In this document: positions 29,241 through 41,978 of the stretch, in pieces
Position numbering within the stretch: position 1 is the first letter of the stretch
Layout of the letters: every line of letters starts with the position of its first letter
DNA from: Spodoptera frugiperda
Lineage: Eukaryota > Arthropoda > Insecta > Lepidoptera > Noctuidae
DNA: 64,000 nt
Direction: 5' to 3'
Assembly (NCBI RefSeq): GCF_023101765.2
Contig: NC_064229.1
Location: 3,042,001-3,106,000 of the forward strand
Notes under the pieces: generated by a model
What the model saw: the letters and a program-made list of their open reading frames with translations, nothing else
Told to the model about the DNA's origin: nothing
The model's database searches: none
Translations under genes and position numbers: made by a program

Positions 29241-31238
29241 GTCCAGTGCAGATAGGTTTTGAAACAAAAGAAATTTATAGTAGAATGAAACCTATTGGAA
29301 ATGGAAGAGAATATGCTAAAAATGGAAAAAAATAAAAATTCCACTCCATCCGAGTTCGGGAAGTGGGGGGGAGGGAGGTTTTAAGAGGAAAAATCGGTTT
29401 ATCGCAATTTTCGGCGAAACTACAAGTCCTATAAAAAAAAGTTCAATGGCAAAGTTGATGGTAATGAAAAGATCTACAACTTTTGTATTTACACTTTTTT
29501 TGTATTACCTCAAAATTTTGTGAAAAAATCAAAAAACTACGATTTCGGTTTTTTATTGTTATCTTCGACAAAAATATTAATTTTTTAACGAAATTTTGTG
29601 AAAACGTGCCTTTATATGTACCAAATACATTGTATTTTTTTTGGAATTGAATAACTAATTTTTTTACCAATTATTGATTAAATACCGAAAAATTATCCTA
29701 ATTTTCAATCGAAAATTCACGCGTCAATATATCTGATTTTGTATAAAGTTCGGTGGACTTTTTGTTCGTTGAAATCTCTACTTTTTGATAGTGTAAAAAA
29801 AATAAACGTTACTATGGAAAATGTTCTGAAAAAACGCAATATTCTAAAAAAACTCGAATCAAAAAATTTGTTTTTCATCATTATGCACAATTTTGAGCTA
29901 TTTATTACAATTAACTCATGTAGCGTAAGATTTAATGGTACATTGACAATTAAAAAAAATATATACATTAAAACATTCTACTATAATTAACAATCAAATA
30001 AGTTAATAATGTTTATATTTGATAAGACATCTACAATGTTATAAGAAAAATTTAGAATTTTGTTTTAATTAAATACTTATATATTCTTATTTGAAGATAA
30101 TTTATAAACCTTTTTTATTTTTTAAGGTGGCAAAATCATCCAATCCAATCCAATGACCTCTGTCGCCTTAGATGAGGCGAGATTGAGTGTCAGACTCTTA
30201 CTGACTAAAAACTACCCTGTTCCTAGTCCTGCTTTTCGACCTGGAGCCCCGGTAAACCCGCTAGGTAGTCCGCAGATCCGGATCAGGCATCAGCCATACT
30301 AGACACCATCTGAGATATTCTGATGGCTCTTTGAGGCGCGCGCGGAACGTGATGCGCGGCATGCACGGGTCTAGTTCTGTTCGGGTGGAAGCTACACTTG
30401 CTCGCCGTCTACAGACCCGTACTTACGGAGGCCAGAGTACTTTGCGCGATCCCCGACGCCCGGATCTCTCGCGAAGGCCGGGAGGTGAGGAGGTTCGTTC
30501 CCTCACGTGCCCCGCCTCCTTCTTTGCTCTGCTTCGCAGAAGGAGGAGACGTCATCCCAGCCTCGCTCGCTCCTCCAGAGACACTCCGGGCGTCGGGAAT
30601 CGCGCGACGATCTCCAGCCACCGTTCACTATCACCTGTTTTTTCAGAACATTTTCCATAGTAACGTTTATTTTTTTTTACACTATCGAAAAGTAGAGATT
30701 TCAAAGAACAAAAATCCCACCGAACTTTATAAAAAATCAGATATTTTGACGCGTGAATTTTCGATTGAAAATTAGGATAATTTTTCGGTATTTAATCAAT
30801 AATTGGTAAAAAAATTAGTTTTTCAATTCCAAAAAAATACAATGTATTTGGTTCATATAAAGGCACGTTTTCACAAAATTTCGTTAAAAAAATAATATTT
30901 TTGTCGAAGATAACAATAAAAAACCGAAATCGTAGTTTTTTGATTTTTTCACAAAATTTTGAGGTAATACAAAAAAAGTGTAAATATAAAAGTTGTAGAT
31001 CTTTTTATTACCTACAACTTTGCCGTTGAACTTTTTTTATAGGACTTGTAGTTTCGCCGAAAATTGCGATAAACCGATTTTTCCTCTTAAAACCTCCCTC
31101 CCCCCCACTTCCCGAACTCGGATGGAGTGGAATTTTAATTTTTTTCCATTTTTAGCATATTCTCTTCCATTTCCAATAGGTTTCATTCTACTATAAATTT
31201 CTTTTACTTTTTACCTTTATAAGAGGTATCTGCACTGG
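29241..31238. mobile_element. Long-inverted-repeat (foldback-type) element, about 2 kb
   Basis: 29241-29835 and 30637-31238 are reverse complements of each other over almost 600 bp with few differences. Examples are GTTCGGGAAGTGGGGGGGAG against its complement at about 31096-31115, and CCAGTGCAGATA (29241) against TATCTGCACTGG (right end). The centre 29836-30122 is AT-rich and non-coding; 30123-30636 is an R1-type LINE fragment. No transposase is present. The open frames inside are chance results of AT-rich sequence. Confidence 0.8.
30123..30636 (-). pseudogene. R1-clade LINE 3' end, long copy
   Basis: The - strand starts with C-terminal polyprotein remains (WDDVSSFCE, compare WDGVASFCE in the copy at 46560), now frameshifted. 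It continues with a GC-rich 3' UTR (CGCGCGCCTCAAAGAGCCAT) and the tail motifs GGGTTTACCGGGGC and AGTAAGAGTCTGACAC, ending in A's. It lies in the loop of the long-inverted-repeat element. Confidence 0.6.
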
Positions 31239-31459
31239 CCTACTTGTGGTTAGAGTTGTTGTGATGGTAAGACAATGTCATTAGAAATTGGATCACTCAT
31301 AAATATGTGGAGGATTTCTATTGGTCCTGAATATGAATTTTTTTTTGAGGCGGGATAATTACGAGTAGTTGAAATTGCCAGCCTTAAGCAAGCACGGTGA
31401 ATAACGGTCATCCTTTCTTAGACTGAAAAAATTATTTTGATAGCAGTGGAACACACTTT

Positions 31460-31770
31460 TTTTTTGAGGGGGGAAAATGAGCCAATGGCTTCCCCGCCTT
31501 GGGCGAGGCGAGAGAGAATGTCTGACTCTTACTAAGTGAAAACCACCCCGTTCCTACTCCTGCTTTTGAGCCGGAGCTCCGGTAAACCCGCTAGGTAGTC
31601 CGCAGCTTCGGATCAGGCATCAGCCCTACTGGGCCCCATTTGTGGTCTGATGGCTCTTTGAGGCGCGCGCAGAACGCGACGCGCCGCACGCAAGGGTCTG
31701 GTTTTGGTCGGGCGGCGAGCTACCCTTGCTCACCGTCCGCAGACTTACGGTGGCTAGAGAATGTCCCGCG
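31460..31770 (-). repeat. R1-clade LINE 3' end, medium copy
   Basis: Same order as 30123-30636 without the coding part: GC-rich UTR (GCGCGCCTCAAAGAGCC), CGGACTACCTAGCGGG, and a tail ending in a long A-run (T-run at about 31459-31467). Confidence 0.65.
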
Positions 31771-31829
31771 GTCCTAATTACGATACAACGCCATCTATTG
31801 GATACCGACTGCACTTGTAACAATTGATG

Positions 31830-34590
31830 ACAACGTCATAACAGTGAATAGTTCGGTTAGGTCGCTGAAGGAGGTTTAGCCTGTGGTTTAGCTGAGTCCG
31901 TCGTGTTGACACGATTGCTACAATGATGTCTCATGGATATGGTGCCACGGCCGACAGTACGAAATCGTGCATTGATTCTAATTCATAATCCAAATTGAAT
32001 TTTTGTCTCTACAAATACATAGGTATCTTACAGAATTAAAAAAAAAAAACGTACGTTTAATAAAGGCCTCACTTGAAAATGGGAGCTAGTGAGGCGGTTC
32101 TCTGTGTCAAAGAAAAATAAGATGCAACAGCTGTTAAGCATTAATGTTGCCTAGCTATGTCCTTTGTAGCTCTTGCGACACCTACGCCTCCTACGATATA
32201 CCACCTGCAAAGATATCTATCTACACTAACATTTCTTGGAAATAAGACCTAACAAAAATTCTAGTCATGTTCGTAAAACAACATGCTTATAACTATGTAA
32301 CCAAATAAATCCTGCAGATTTTGAAAATGAATAATAAATAAGTCTCTTATTTTAATTCCAAATTTTTTAAAGCTAAATCTGGTGAAACATGGCCTACAGA
32401 ACAAGCTCTTTTAAGTAAAAAAACAAACTAACATTGAAATTCTTAAAGCACGTTGTGCCGTAACAATACAGGTACATTCATTAAAAATGTTCTTTAATTA
32501 AAAGAATTTTAGGTACCAAATTAAAAGCCAGGCTTTTGGGCCTTAAGACGCTCATTTTAATTTCAATTTAGTAAGGTTCTACTGAAAACGTTGTGACTAA
32601 ATAAATATACCGAGCGCTTATATTTTTGGAAATAAATATTCATTTTTAAAAAGAATTTTTGAATTGAGGTAAAGAGAGAAAATCTGAAAAAAGGAGATGT
32701 AGTGTAGGTTTATATTTAGGAATAATTTGCCTTGTAAATAATTTTATATCGATTCATTTATTTGATGGTTGTGGGAGTGTGAGAATCAGAATTGTGGTTT
32801 CAGGTACCTTCACAGTAGATAATAGGCACTATGTTGGATGATATTACGTTCCGTGACGTTACGATTTTCAACAAATGACAATGCCAGATCCTGCCCCACT
32901 TAATTTCATCAATGTACAAGAAATGTAAATTAATCAAAATTATGCAATGAAAATAAGTCCCTTGGTTACTTAATTATTATTCCGATAAACTTGCGGATAA
33001 AAATTAGGAAATAAAAATAATTTAAAAAACCCAAGGCCTATTTCCTGTATTTATCGCGACCATCTGCGTTTCTTAGTACGCTTGCACAAGGAACAAAACG
33101 AAATGAATGCATATTCTAATTATTATTTCGTGTTTGAACGTTAGTGATTAGATGTAATGAAACGTCTTTGGCGTGCGTGTGTCAGTTATGTCCAAAAAGT
33201 CATTACTTGACATTCGCTCTGTCTGTTCTGTTTACATTGTTATTTCGTTATGACTATGAATTAAAAGTAGGATTACTAAAGGCGATATTGGTGATGACAT
33301 TCCTGCCTTTCATAGCTAAACACCCTATGATAGCATTGTAATAATAACAAGCACTTAATTTCGTTATTTCTACCATTATAACTGCAATTAATCAAAACTG
33401 GTACCTAACCTAAATGTAATATTTTGTTCTTAGATTTATATAGAAACCGCAACGTCTAAAGATTTTTAATCATGTTTTTAGTTATCACTAATAGAACAGC
33501 AATAGAATGCTACATTTGGCATACCTGTACACTATATTTTTTGGTGGGGCAAAGCTCTATAGAGATTGTGGCATTGTCATTTTAAATATTCACTTCATTA
33601 CTGATCATCTACTGACTGACTGACTACATCACTGATCATCAACTAATATACAGCAAAAATCAAAACCAAATTGATCCCTCAAAATATGAGTAAGACTGAA
33701 TACGACTTATTTAACATCGTCGGTTATAGACGGCCTAAATGCGACGAATTTTTTTCAGTCAAAAGCTTAATTTGAATGGGAGTGAATGTGAGTCTCGTTA
33801 GCGGTGGGCACGAGTACGCCGTCGGAACCTGGTGCCTTAGTTAGCGGACAGGACATGACATAAGCAGTTTCCCATTATCAGAATACTCCTTTTAAGTCAG
33901 ATTATTATAAATATATCAGTTAAAGCTAAGCAAGTGTGTTACAACATTTAAAATTTTGTACTTAAATACCTATATTTATTTAGAAACTTAGAGATTCAGC
34001 GACCCCACAGTCAAACCATTACAACGGTTTTGTGGGGCTTAGTCTATAATAATGTTACCTGTGTGGAAATGAAATAAATAAATAATAAATAGTGATTTAT
34101 ACATTGAATATAAGAAAAATAAGTATTTAGAATTAGAATGGACTAAATTGAAACTAAATCTTCCCTAGGTATTAGTGATAGGTAGTTATGTAAGACTTAT
34201 TACCATTTTTGTTTCAAAGAATCTCAAACTATAATAGTTTTTAGGAAAAACACATCCGGCATATTTCAAATTGAAGCAATTTTACTTGTCACTAGCTTCT
34301 GTAAGCGGCTTCACCCTCATTCCTGTGTGATAAAAATTCTACCATCCAATGATAGAAAGGGTCAAACGTCAGCTAACACCCTATTGGTATACCAATTAAT
34401 TGCATCAAAATCCGTTCAGTGGTTTCAGCGTGATTGACGACAACAACAAACTTTCACATTTAAAATACCGATGATTATTGTAATTTATTCAATGACAGTT
34501 AAGGATATACAATAAACGAAATATATTAGATATCACCGACTGGGAATAAGCGGCCCCATCCCCATAAAAGGTAATTAATAGTAAAAATAC
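31830..34590. other. Long intergenic stretch, mostly unassigned
   Basis: No gene or RNA recognised. 33980-34085 looks like a LINE or gene 3' tail (GGGGCTTAGTCTATAATAATG, AATAAATAAATAA). 34300-34450 has the Helitron-like GGTTTCAGCGTGATTGACG pattern. Confidence 0.4.
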
Positions 34591-34596
34591 TTGAAT

Positions 34597-34740
34597 CACA
34601 GGGCAGAAGATAAGCATTGCCATTCAACGTGGCAATGCGACCAGTCTTCTGGGAACGTTCCCCAGTGACAGTGATGCGGACGAGTACTTCGACGCCTAAA
34701 GGAGAGATTTTTTTAATTTTTTTTTTTAGTTTTAAGTTAT
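34597..34740 (+). pseudogene. LINE polyprotein C-terminal end
   Basis: The + strand reads ISIAIQRGNATSLLGTFPSD and ends with a stop at about 34698, followed by a T-rich 3' UTR. The IAIQRGNA motif is known to me from the C-terminus of reverse-transcriptase-containing invertebrate proteins. A sister fragment is at 39690-39917. Confidence 0.5.
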
Positions 34741-35499
34741 AGTAAGTTGTCCATATTGACGAGAAAAAGAAAGAGGGATATAGACGATGAAAGAAAGCGA
34801 ATGGAAGAAGGGAGGGAACGCCATATTTGTACGTTAAGACGGAAGCACAGTAAAATAAAAGATTAAAATTATAAGAAGAGTTATTTATTTCAAGAATCCT
34901 ATCCCACATAAATATACAAATCAAAGGAGTATTATTTCAAATAAGCACCGCTTTCTATCTAACCTAATGCTTATACCGAAACTGGTTCTGATTCATGCTG
35001 GTTCATGTTCCCTTAATGAAATCAAGGAAATTAAATGTCTGTGCAGCCTGCAAAGTTCGTTAACTTGGTTAAGACTTGCTCATACATACCTATGAGACTG
35101 CAGGCAAAAATGCAAAATACTGAGGGCTAGGACGTTTTGGCCTCATAACTCAAGACAAAGATCTGAATAGGATATTACTTGTAGCTGTAGAACATATCGC
35201 ACACCTAGTATTATATTAGCACATTTACGGTTTTCATAGTTTACCTGAATTGTTTAGTTTTTAGTTAACTAACCAATGAACCGTTGTTTTACGTGCGTGA
35301 GGGGGGAAACTACAATAATGTTATAATGACACTTACGGCCTCTCTCGATGAATATGGAAATAAATAGATTAATATGCACTTTTATAAACGTAAACCATAT
35401 AAAGTCAATTTCGCATTTTTTGCAGATGTGCCAATATGTGAGCGATATAGTCGTCGAAGATAATTATCATGATAAACATTATAATTATCTTGCTATTAT

Positions 35500-35735
35500 A
35501 TTAGGAGGCTGGCGTTGGGCGGATGGATCAAGGACCTGATGCAGAAGGCAGTGCTCCTCGAAAGGGCACGTATTGTGAGGAGGTTTCTGTATCTGGAGCC
35601 CTAACCACCCGTATCTTGGACCATGCTCTCACTACTGGTCGGCTCCTATTTTTATATTTTTAAATGTTATTTTGTTTTGTATTTTATAAGTAATATTTAA
35701 AAATATAATTTTAGAGAATTTTAAATAAATATATA
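35500..35735 (+). pseudogene. LINE C-terminus and 3' tail
   Basis: GWRWADG and LMQKAVLLERARIVRRFLYLEP precede a stop. The tail follows: TCTTGGACCATGCTCTCAC, ATTTTGTTTTGTATTTTATA and TTTTAGAGAATTTTAAAT. The same tail ends the deleted LINE at 12148-12775 and surrounds the Helitron at 38386. Confidence 0.55.
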
Positions 35736-36149
35736 TATTAGGGAAATGATAAACATTATAACGTTTACTACATTAGGTACTAGATACTCAAACTAATCAG
35801 ACGTAATTTGTTAATTGTGGCGTAAAAGATGCGCATCGGTGACAGCTTCGAACGGTTCTGTACCGTACGTTTCCGAAACGTAGCTTGGCCCAAGACACAA
35901 GATAATGAAATAATTCTGAAAAATATACGCTCAAAAACTAAGTAAATGTGAAAAATATGACCATAATTTTTTTTATTAAATAAATTGTAAATGTCCTTAA
36001 GCATATTGTGAGTATTTCTATTACGCACGCAGCTTTAATGGTTCTTAAAAAATAATCGTTTAGAAAAGAGGATCGCGCACGGATTAAAAAAATAATGCGT
36101 ACTTGTAAGTGGTTATGGGATAGTTCTAATAGCTCATGATTGAACTGCA

Positions 36150-36292
36150 AACTTAACGGGTTTACCGGGGCTCTGGCTTGAAAAGCAGGAGTAGGAACGC
36201 GGTGTTTTTTAGTCAGTAAGAATCTGGCATTCCCTCTCGCCTTGCCTAAGGCGAAAGAAGTCATTTAATGATATTCCCACCTTAAAAAAAAA
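36150..36292 (+). repeat. R1-type LINE 3' tail
   Basis: AACGGGTTTACCGGGGCTC to GATATTCCCACC and an A-run. Confidence 0.6.
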
Positions 36293-36664
36293 CTCAAGAT
36301 TATAAACGACAAAGTAAGAAGTCTACCTGCTTTCACTTATGTTTCTATACCATTAAGATTGAAATAATGAACCAAATTGCAGCACCTTGCCTTGATTAAA
36401 GGCTAGATTAGAACATCTGACTAAACATGTTAGATCGTCTTTACTACGATACCAAACTAAGTGACTCATCAGCTGATTAAGTAAGATGCAGGTCTACACT
36501 TGTACTTTGCGCTAGAAATGGCATTTATTGATAGTGTTAATGGTAGTTAAATTTTGAAAGGCAAATGATGGAAGGTAGCTGTGGCTGCCTGAAGATTAAG
36601 CTCACCGAAAGGCGAGCGTGACTGTCAATATGGATTCAAATGAAGAGCAACCAAGAAACTAGTT

Positions 36665-36857
36665 TTCGCGGTTGGCGCGGTGGCTGGGTTACCGGATGCC
36701 GCGAAACGTGTAGCGGGTTCGATTCCCGCACGAAGCAACTCTGTGTGATCCACAAATTGTTGTTTCGGGTCTGGGTATCATGTGTATGTGAACTTGTATG
36801 TTTGTAAACGCACCCACGACACAGGAGAAAATCCTAGTGTGGGGCAACGTTAAAAAA
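36665..36857 (+). repeat. tRNA-like SINE, second family
   Basis: GCGCGGTGGCTGGGTTACC, GCGGGTTCGATTCCCGCACG (B box), TGTATGTGAACTTGTATG, CACCCACGACACAGG, then an A-run after GGGGCAACG. Same family as 41785 and 6716. Confidence 0.75.
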
Positions 36858-37174
36858 AGGTTACGTTATTACACACATGCCAATACTCTTATATCTCATA
36901 CAAGTAACGATTAGTAGAAAATATTAACGGCTTTAATTAAGTTATAGTGCGCCATATTTCATGTGTTATCCCTAGCGGGGTGAAGAGAGCATGTTTATTC
37001 AATTTTAGTAGGCACTGGCCTTGGTGAAAATTTAATTAAAATTATACCCTTCATTAATAAGTTAGTATATTATAGTATTACGTAGGTATATTTTGATTAA
37101 AAATAAATTACATTACATATTTCTTTATCATTAGTCTTGTACATGTGTCCCACTGCTATTAAAATCATTTTCTC

Positions 37175-37371
37175 AGACCATGCACCATTTATGTTATAAG
37201 TCCCATGTAATAGAGGGTGAGCCGATTGCCATACGCTGGACACAATTCCAGACTCCGTGAAATTTTCGAAAATCCGAAACAAGCCCAGTAGTACTTTGCC
37301 CGACCCGGGAATCGAAGCCGAGACCCCTTGTCCGACAGTCCCACTTGCGACCACTCGATCAACGAGGCAGT
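37175..37371 (-). repeat. tRNA-derived SINE, 3'-truncated
   Basis: - strand head CTGCCTCGTTGATCGAGTGG, body to ATTACATGGGACTTATAAC. Confidence 0.75.
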
Positions 37372-38309
37372 TAACGATGTAAGTTCAAACTACTCGTAAT
37401 TATTTACAATTGTATTGATAAGACCAGCTCTTCCAATGTTTTCGTTCATCGTATATTAGTGATGTTTCAATAAACTTAAAAGCACACTTTAACTTGAACG
37501 TACCGGTAATTTCAAGGTTTTGAAACCGCACCTTCAAATAAACCTTATCAGGTCAACTAAATGACTACACTATGGAATCTTTTTCTACATTCATAAATGT
37601 TGCATTTAATCTTCACATACCAATATTTATTTATTAAATACTTAGCAGAACAAACCAATACTCTCAAATCACATTCAAAACTTCCATTTCAGTTTAAGCA
37701 CGAAAATGCTTAAAAGAAACATTGCAAAGGTATCAGGAAACTCAATTAAATTTGCGCATATAAATAGACAAATTATTTTGACACGCACAATACTGGATTA
37801 CAAAGTTATTTCGTTCGTTATGATGATAAACCGGCTTTTGTGGTAGACCAACAAAACCCGATATTTTGGTTTCCAGTTGCCCGTTTATCTTATTTAAATG
37901 ACGCAGCGTGTAGTTCGGTAGCGCTATTGACTTGTTTGATTGATTGTAAAACGACGTTATATCTAAACATAAAGGGATTTTTTCTTCATAACATCAGGCT
38001 GATAGGTTATTAGGCGATAATAAAAAGGTTTCCATAGATTACTATGTATTTAATAACACATGAAAAGGCCGAAACGTTTACACACAGATCTAAAACTGGG
38101 CGCAATAAAAGAGAGAGACAACAAGATGAATCAAAATCAAATTGTCAATACTTCAACAAAATGGACATTGACAAGCAAATGACATGATAGATGCTCTAAA
38201 AACACGCGTATCTCTCCTAGAAAGATAACTCTTTTTAAACCCTTAATTTGATACTTATAAATTACAATTTACAGTACTTTTAAACACAAAATATTGTACT
38301 ATGAAGTAT

Positions 38310-38665
38310 TGTGGCGATACCTGACAAGTGACAAATGACAGGAGCTTTGAAGCCATAACCACCGGTATGTTAGAACATACTCTTATCTATTATATAAAAA
38401 TAAGTCGGGTTTTCCTTCCTGACGCTATAACTCCAGAACGCACGAACCGATTTCCATCGTTTTGCATTCGTTGGAAAGGTCTCGGGCTCCGTGTGGTTTG
38501 TAGCAAAGAAAATTCAGATAAATTTTCAAGAGAAAAGCAGGAAAACAGGGAAAATGATATGTGGCGAAACGGAGTTCGCCTGGTTTGCTAGTTTTTTTAT
38601 ATTTAAATATTGTTTTTGTGTTATTTTAAGTAGTATTAAAAATTAAAATTTGGAAATAATAATTC
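38310..38665 (+). mobile_element. LINE 3' tail carrying a 206-bp Helitron-like insertion
   Basis: The LINE tail reads CCATAACCACCGGTATGTTAG, breaks at A38385, and resumes at T38592 with TTTTTTATATTTAAATATTG, as in 35640. The insert 38386-38591 begins TC, contains GACGCTATAACTCCAGAACG and CGAACCGATTTCC, and ends CTAG. It sits between A and T without target duplication, which fits Helitron insertion. Confidence 0.6.
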
Positions 38666-39509
38666 AAAGTGGTCATTTATTCATGTCATGAAAAAAATAT
38701 GAACAGAAATACACATTATCATTTATAAACAAATGTGGACTCGTTATTGTAGAAAATCATGTATGCGATAGGTGTTTTGATATCAAACATTGATAAAAAT
38801 GACGTTGTGTCTCTTTATAATTTGATAGTCACGGATAAGAATAGTTTGTATCTAGGGTTCAGTGACCTCCACCATGTTGCACAATATTCACAATTGAAAT
38901 CGTCTCAAATGCTTTAGTCAATATTTGATGAAATTCACTAGTACGCAAATGACATAGTATACAATATCTACCTTTAAGATGTGATAAGATGAAAAAAGAA
39001 GAAGTCGTTCCTACAAGCCACCTAAGAAGGAACGACTTTCCATTCGTTTGCTGCTTTTTACAGAAACTTCAAAGTAGAACTAATGATAAAGAAGGATGAC
39101 AAACTAATTCATGGAACAATTAAATGGAAAAATATCGATAAACCTGAAACGACTTGATGCCTCCTTCTAAAAAGGTAAACATCTTAGGCCTATGTTGACG
39201 TTATACAATTTCACAAACGAGTTAAAAGTAGAATAAACTTAAAATGTAGTCAAGTGCGTGCATTCTAGCACAAAGCAAGAACATGAAACTATCACATTTG
39301 CAAAAGCTTTGTTAGAACAAAAGTTACAAAGGAAGGCTTTAAATCTACGACTTAGCGAAAACAAGCTGTACCTATGTATTAAATAGTACTTACTTTCTTG
39401 AATACATTGTAAAGCTAAGCTTAACTAAAACTTTACATAGTACATTACATACTACATTAGAATTAAATAGAGAGAAATAATACACAGTGAAAGTCAATAT
39501 AATAGCCTG

Positions 39510-39680
39510 ATTTTTTTTATGAAACACGCCAGACGTATTACCTTATGGTAAGCAATCGCCGCCCCCCATGGACATTTGAAACACCAGAGGCGTTACAAGT
39601 GCGTTGCCGGCTTTTTGGGAGTTAGGAATTTAAGGGTTGTAGTTCGGGAATCGGGGATGGGGAAGATTGGGAAGGGCCTG
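39510..39680 (-). repeat. LINE/SINE fragment
   Basis: T-run, CCTTATGGTAAGCAATCG and the CCCTTAAATTCCTAAC (- strand) module, as at 18770, here cut short at 39680. Confidence 0.55.
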
Positions 39681-39689
39681 AATGGAAAT

Positions 39690-39960
39690 GATGGTTTCGC
39701 ACCGATTGAGATTGAAAACTTAGGGCCATGGGGTCTAAGTGCACGTCTCCTTTACAGAGATATTGTAAAGAAGATAGTTGTCACTTCAGGTGATTCAAGG
39801 GTTGGCTATTACCTTGGTCAAATATTAAGCATTGCCATTCAACGCAACAATGCTGCTAGTGACTTTTGGGCATCCTATATCACGACAACGATGAGGATAA
39901 CTTTATCGATACCTTAAGCTAATTTTTGTATTATTATGAATATTTTAGTTTTTAGTTATG
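39690..39960 (+). pseudogene. LINE polyprotein C-terminal fragment
   Basis: The frame reads FAPIEIENLGPWGLSARLLY, SGDSRVGYYLGQILSIAIQR and NNAAS, then a decayed end. It is the same region as 34597-34700 but longer upstream, and belongs to the C-terminal domain of a reverse-transcriptase protein. Confidence 0.5.
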
Positions 39961-40144
39961 TATCATACTTTTTGTTAATTAAAATTAATCATACTCTCAT
40001 AGTAGTGAGCTTTAAAGCAGGTTCACCAGTGAAGCGAATCAAGCAATCTACAGAATCAACTCGGTTATTTGTGGAATTTCTTCCAGTAGAGCATTTGTGG
40101 TGGGTGATGATTTACACCCTAAGCCGCCTATATCTTACTTATGT

Positions 40145-40930
40145 ATGAAGCAGCTCTAGTCCTATGGAGAGAAGACCCTAAATACCAAAGCATGCCAAAC
40201 TCGTGAATGGTGTTTTGTTTCGGCTTCGTACGCGTATATCCAGGATTCATCACCTAATACAATGTTGTATACAGCATTTGAGGATCCTGCTTGGAATCTT
40301 TCGAGAGTTCTGACGTACCGAGTAACACGAGCCGCTTTTTGCTCTAAACAGAGTAAATGCGGTATCCATTTCACCATTTGTGTTAAAGTCCCATTTGTGA
40401 ATGTGGTGCATGTCTGTAATTGGCATAAGCACATGATCTTGTCTCTTTATCTTGTTTTTCATTAATGTTGGTTTTTATTCTGTTGACGTGCCTTATACAT
40501 ATATAAATCCATCGCGAAAACAACTTTTTTTATACCTAATTTTTCATGCAAGATTATTTGAATTTGACTCATGCAAATGCCTAAAGTTGCCTGAATTTCG
40601 CAGTATGTCTCATGTCGATCTTCCTCATTCAGCTTACATACAACATCAACGGTTTCTTGGGTGACTGCAGTTTCTGGACGACCTTGACGGAGATCATCAC
40701 TGAGCCTGACACGACCACGTTGAAATTCAGCAAATCAGCGATGAATTGTGATTTTGGATGAGGCTTCATCACCAAATGCAAAAAGCAACCAACTGGTCAA
40801 TATTGTTTTTGTGTTAAACCACTTTGAAAGTCACAATAAATCATCGCTCTTGAATTTTCTCGCAATCAAGTCAATCTGGGGGCACGGCAGTACCCCCCGC
40901 CAATGCGACGGCCAAGTCGATCTATTTTTT
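40145..40930 (-). pseudogene. Mariner transposase relic
   Basis: On the - strand, N-terminal pieces (EFQRGRVRLSDDLRQGRPET, VTQETVDVV) come first. Then, in a shifted frame, VLGDESWIYAYEAETKHHS gives the first catalytic aspartate region of mariner transposases (GDESWI). Several stops and frameshifts break it. The C-terminal third is missing. TIRs were not identified with confidence. Confidence 0.75.
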
Positions 40931-41559
40931 GTAACGTAAAATTAATGTAGTTTGACAAGACCGCGAATCTTTTTTTAAGTTTTCAATTATAAAGATTTTA
41001 ATATGACAGGAACAGTGGAAATATTCCATTCCAAATACTTTAGTGCAGCCTTGGTATGCATTTAATGTAAACGATGTTTAATCCTAAATTAGCAAATTGT
41101 GGACTTTACGTTGAGATTTATAAGCTTAATTCCAGTAATGAAACATTTGGTCTTTATTAAGCAAGTTGTTGAACAAAGACGGGAGAAGTCATTAAGTTTG
41201 TACGAAAACAAGTTTACACATTGAAGTAACTCTCGGTATACAATCTGCCAACAAGCCATGCAGTGACAACTTAAATTTAATTTCACTTTACACCCCTACC
41301 ATAGGAAACAATCTCGATGGGTACCTAATACTTAATAATAATTTAGTTTCAAGTTTTGTATACATATTTTGTCAATAACAACGTATAAATCTGTACTATT
41401 ATCATAAATGGGAAATATTTCTATGTTTGTAACGAATTACCTCCAAAAGTATGTACCTACTTGGCAGATTAAAAAAATTCTTTCACCATTTGAATGCTAC
41501 GTTATCACTATTATATTATCCACCCATGGGAAGCCGAACGGGTTGCTGTGAGTAGATAA

Positions 41560-41765
41560 AACGAAGACTTACAGCAAAACTTTGGAATGAGTTGTTGTCG
41601 GCGGTATTTCCGAACCGATATGACTTTCAAACCTTCAAGAAAAGAGCATATTCCTTTTTAAAACGCCGGCAATGTACCTGTGACTCCTCTGGGGTTGCGG
41701 CGCTGATCGCTTACCATCAGATAACCCGTCGGCTCGTTTGCACCCTATTCCACAAAAAAACTTGT
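41560..41765 (+). pseudogene. LINE C-terminus with GCAACGCACC-type 3' end
   Basis: LWNELLSAVFPNRYDFQTF and KKRAYSFLKRRQ are the last residues of a jockey/CR1-like reverse-transcriptase ORF. The CTGTGACTCCTCTGGGGTTG and CTTACCATCAGATAACC 3' module and an A-run follow. This copy ties the short modules elsewhere in the window to a LINE. Confidence 0.6.
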
Positions 41766-41784
41766 CCGTCATAAAAATTTTGAC

Positions 41785-41978
41785 TGCACGGTTGGCGCGG
41801 TGGCTGGGCAACTGGCTGCTGTGCAACGTGTAGCGGGTTCGAATCCCACACGGAGCAATTCTTTATGTAATCCACAAATTGTTATGTTCTGGGTGCCATG
41901 TGTATGTGAACTTGTATGTTTGTAAACGCACCCACGACACAGGAGAAAATCCTAGAGTGGGGCATTAAAAAAAAAACA
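41785..41978 (+). repeat. tRNA-like SINE, second family
   Basis: GGTTGGCGCGGTGGCTGGGC, GCGGGTTCGAATCCCACACG, GTAAACGCACCCACGACAC, then GTGGGGCATT and an A-run. Confidence 0.75.

Noticed and set aside
29443..29990. Several 75-83-codon frames in the inverted-repeat element
   Set aside because: Low-complexity AT-rich translations with no conserved motif; the same DNA is mirrored in the other arm without keeping the frames.
30331..30775. Arg-rich frames of 109 and 125 codons on the + strand
   Set aside because: They lie antisense to the GC-rich R1-type LINE 3' end, where stops are rare by composition.
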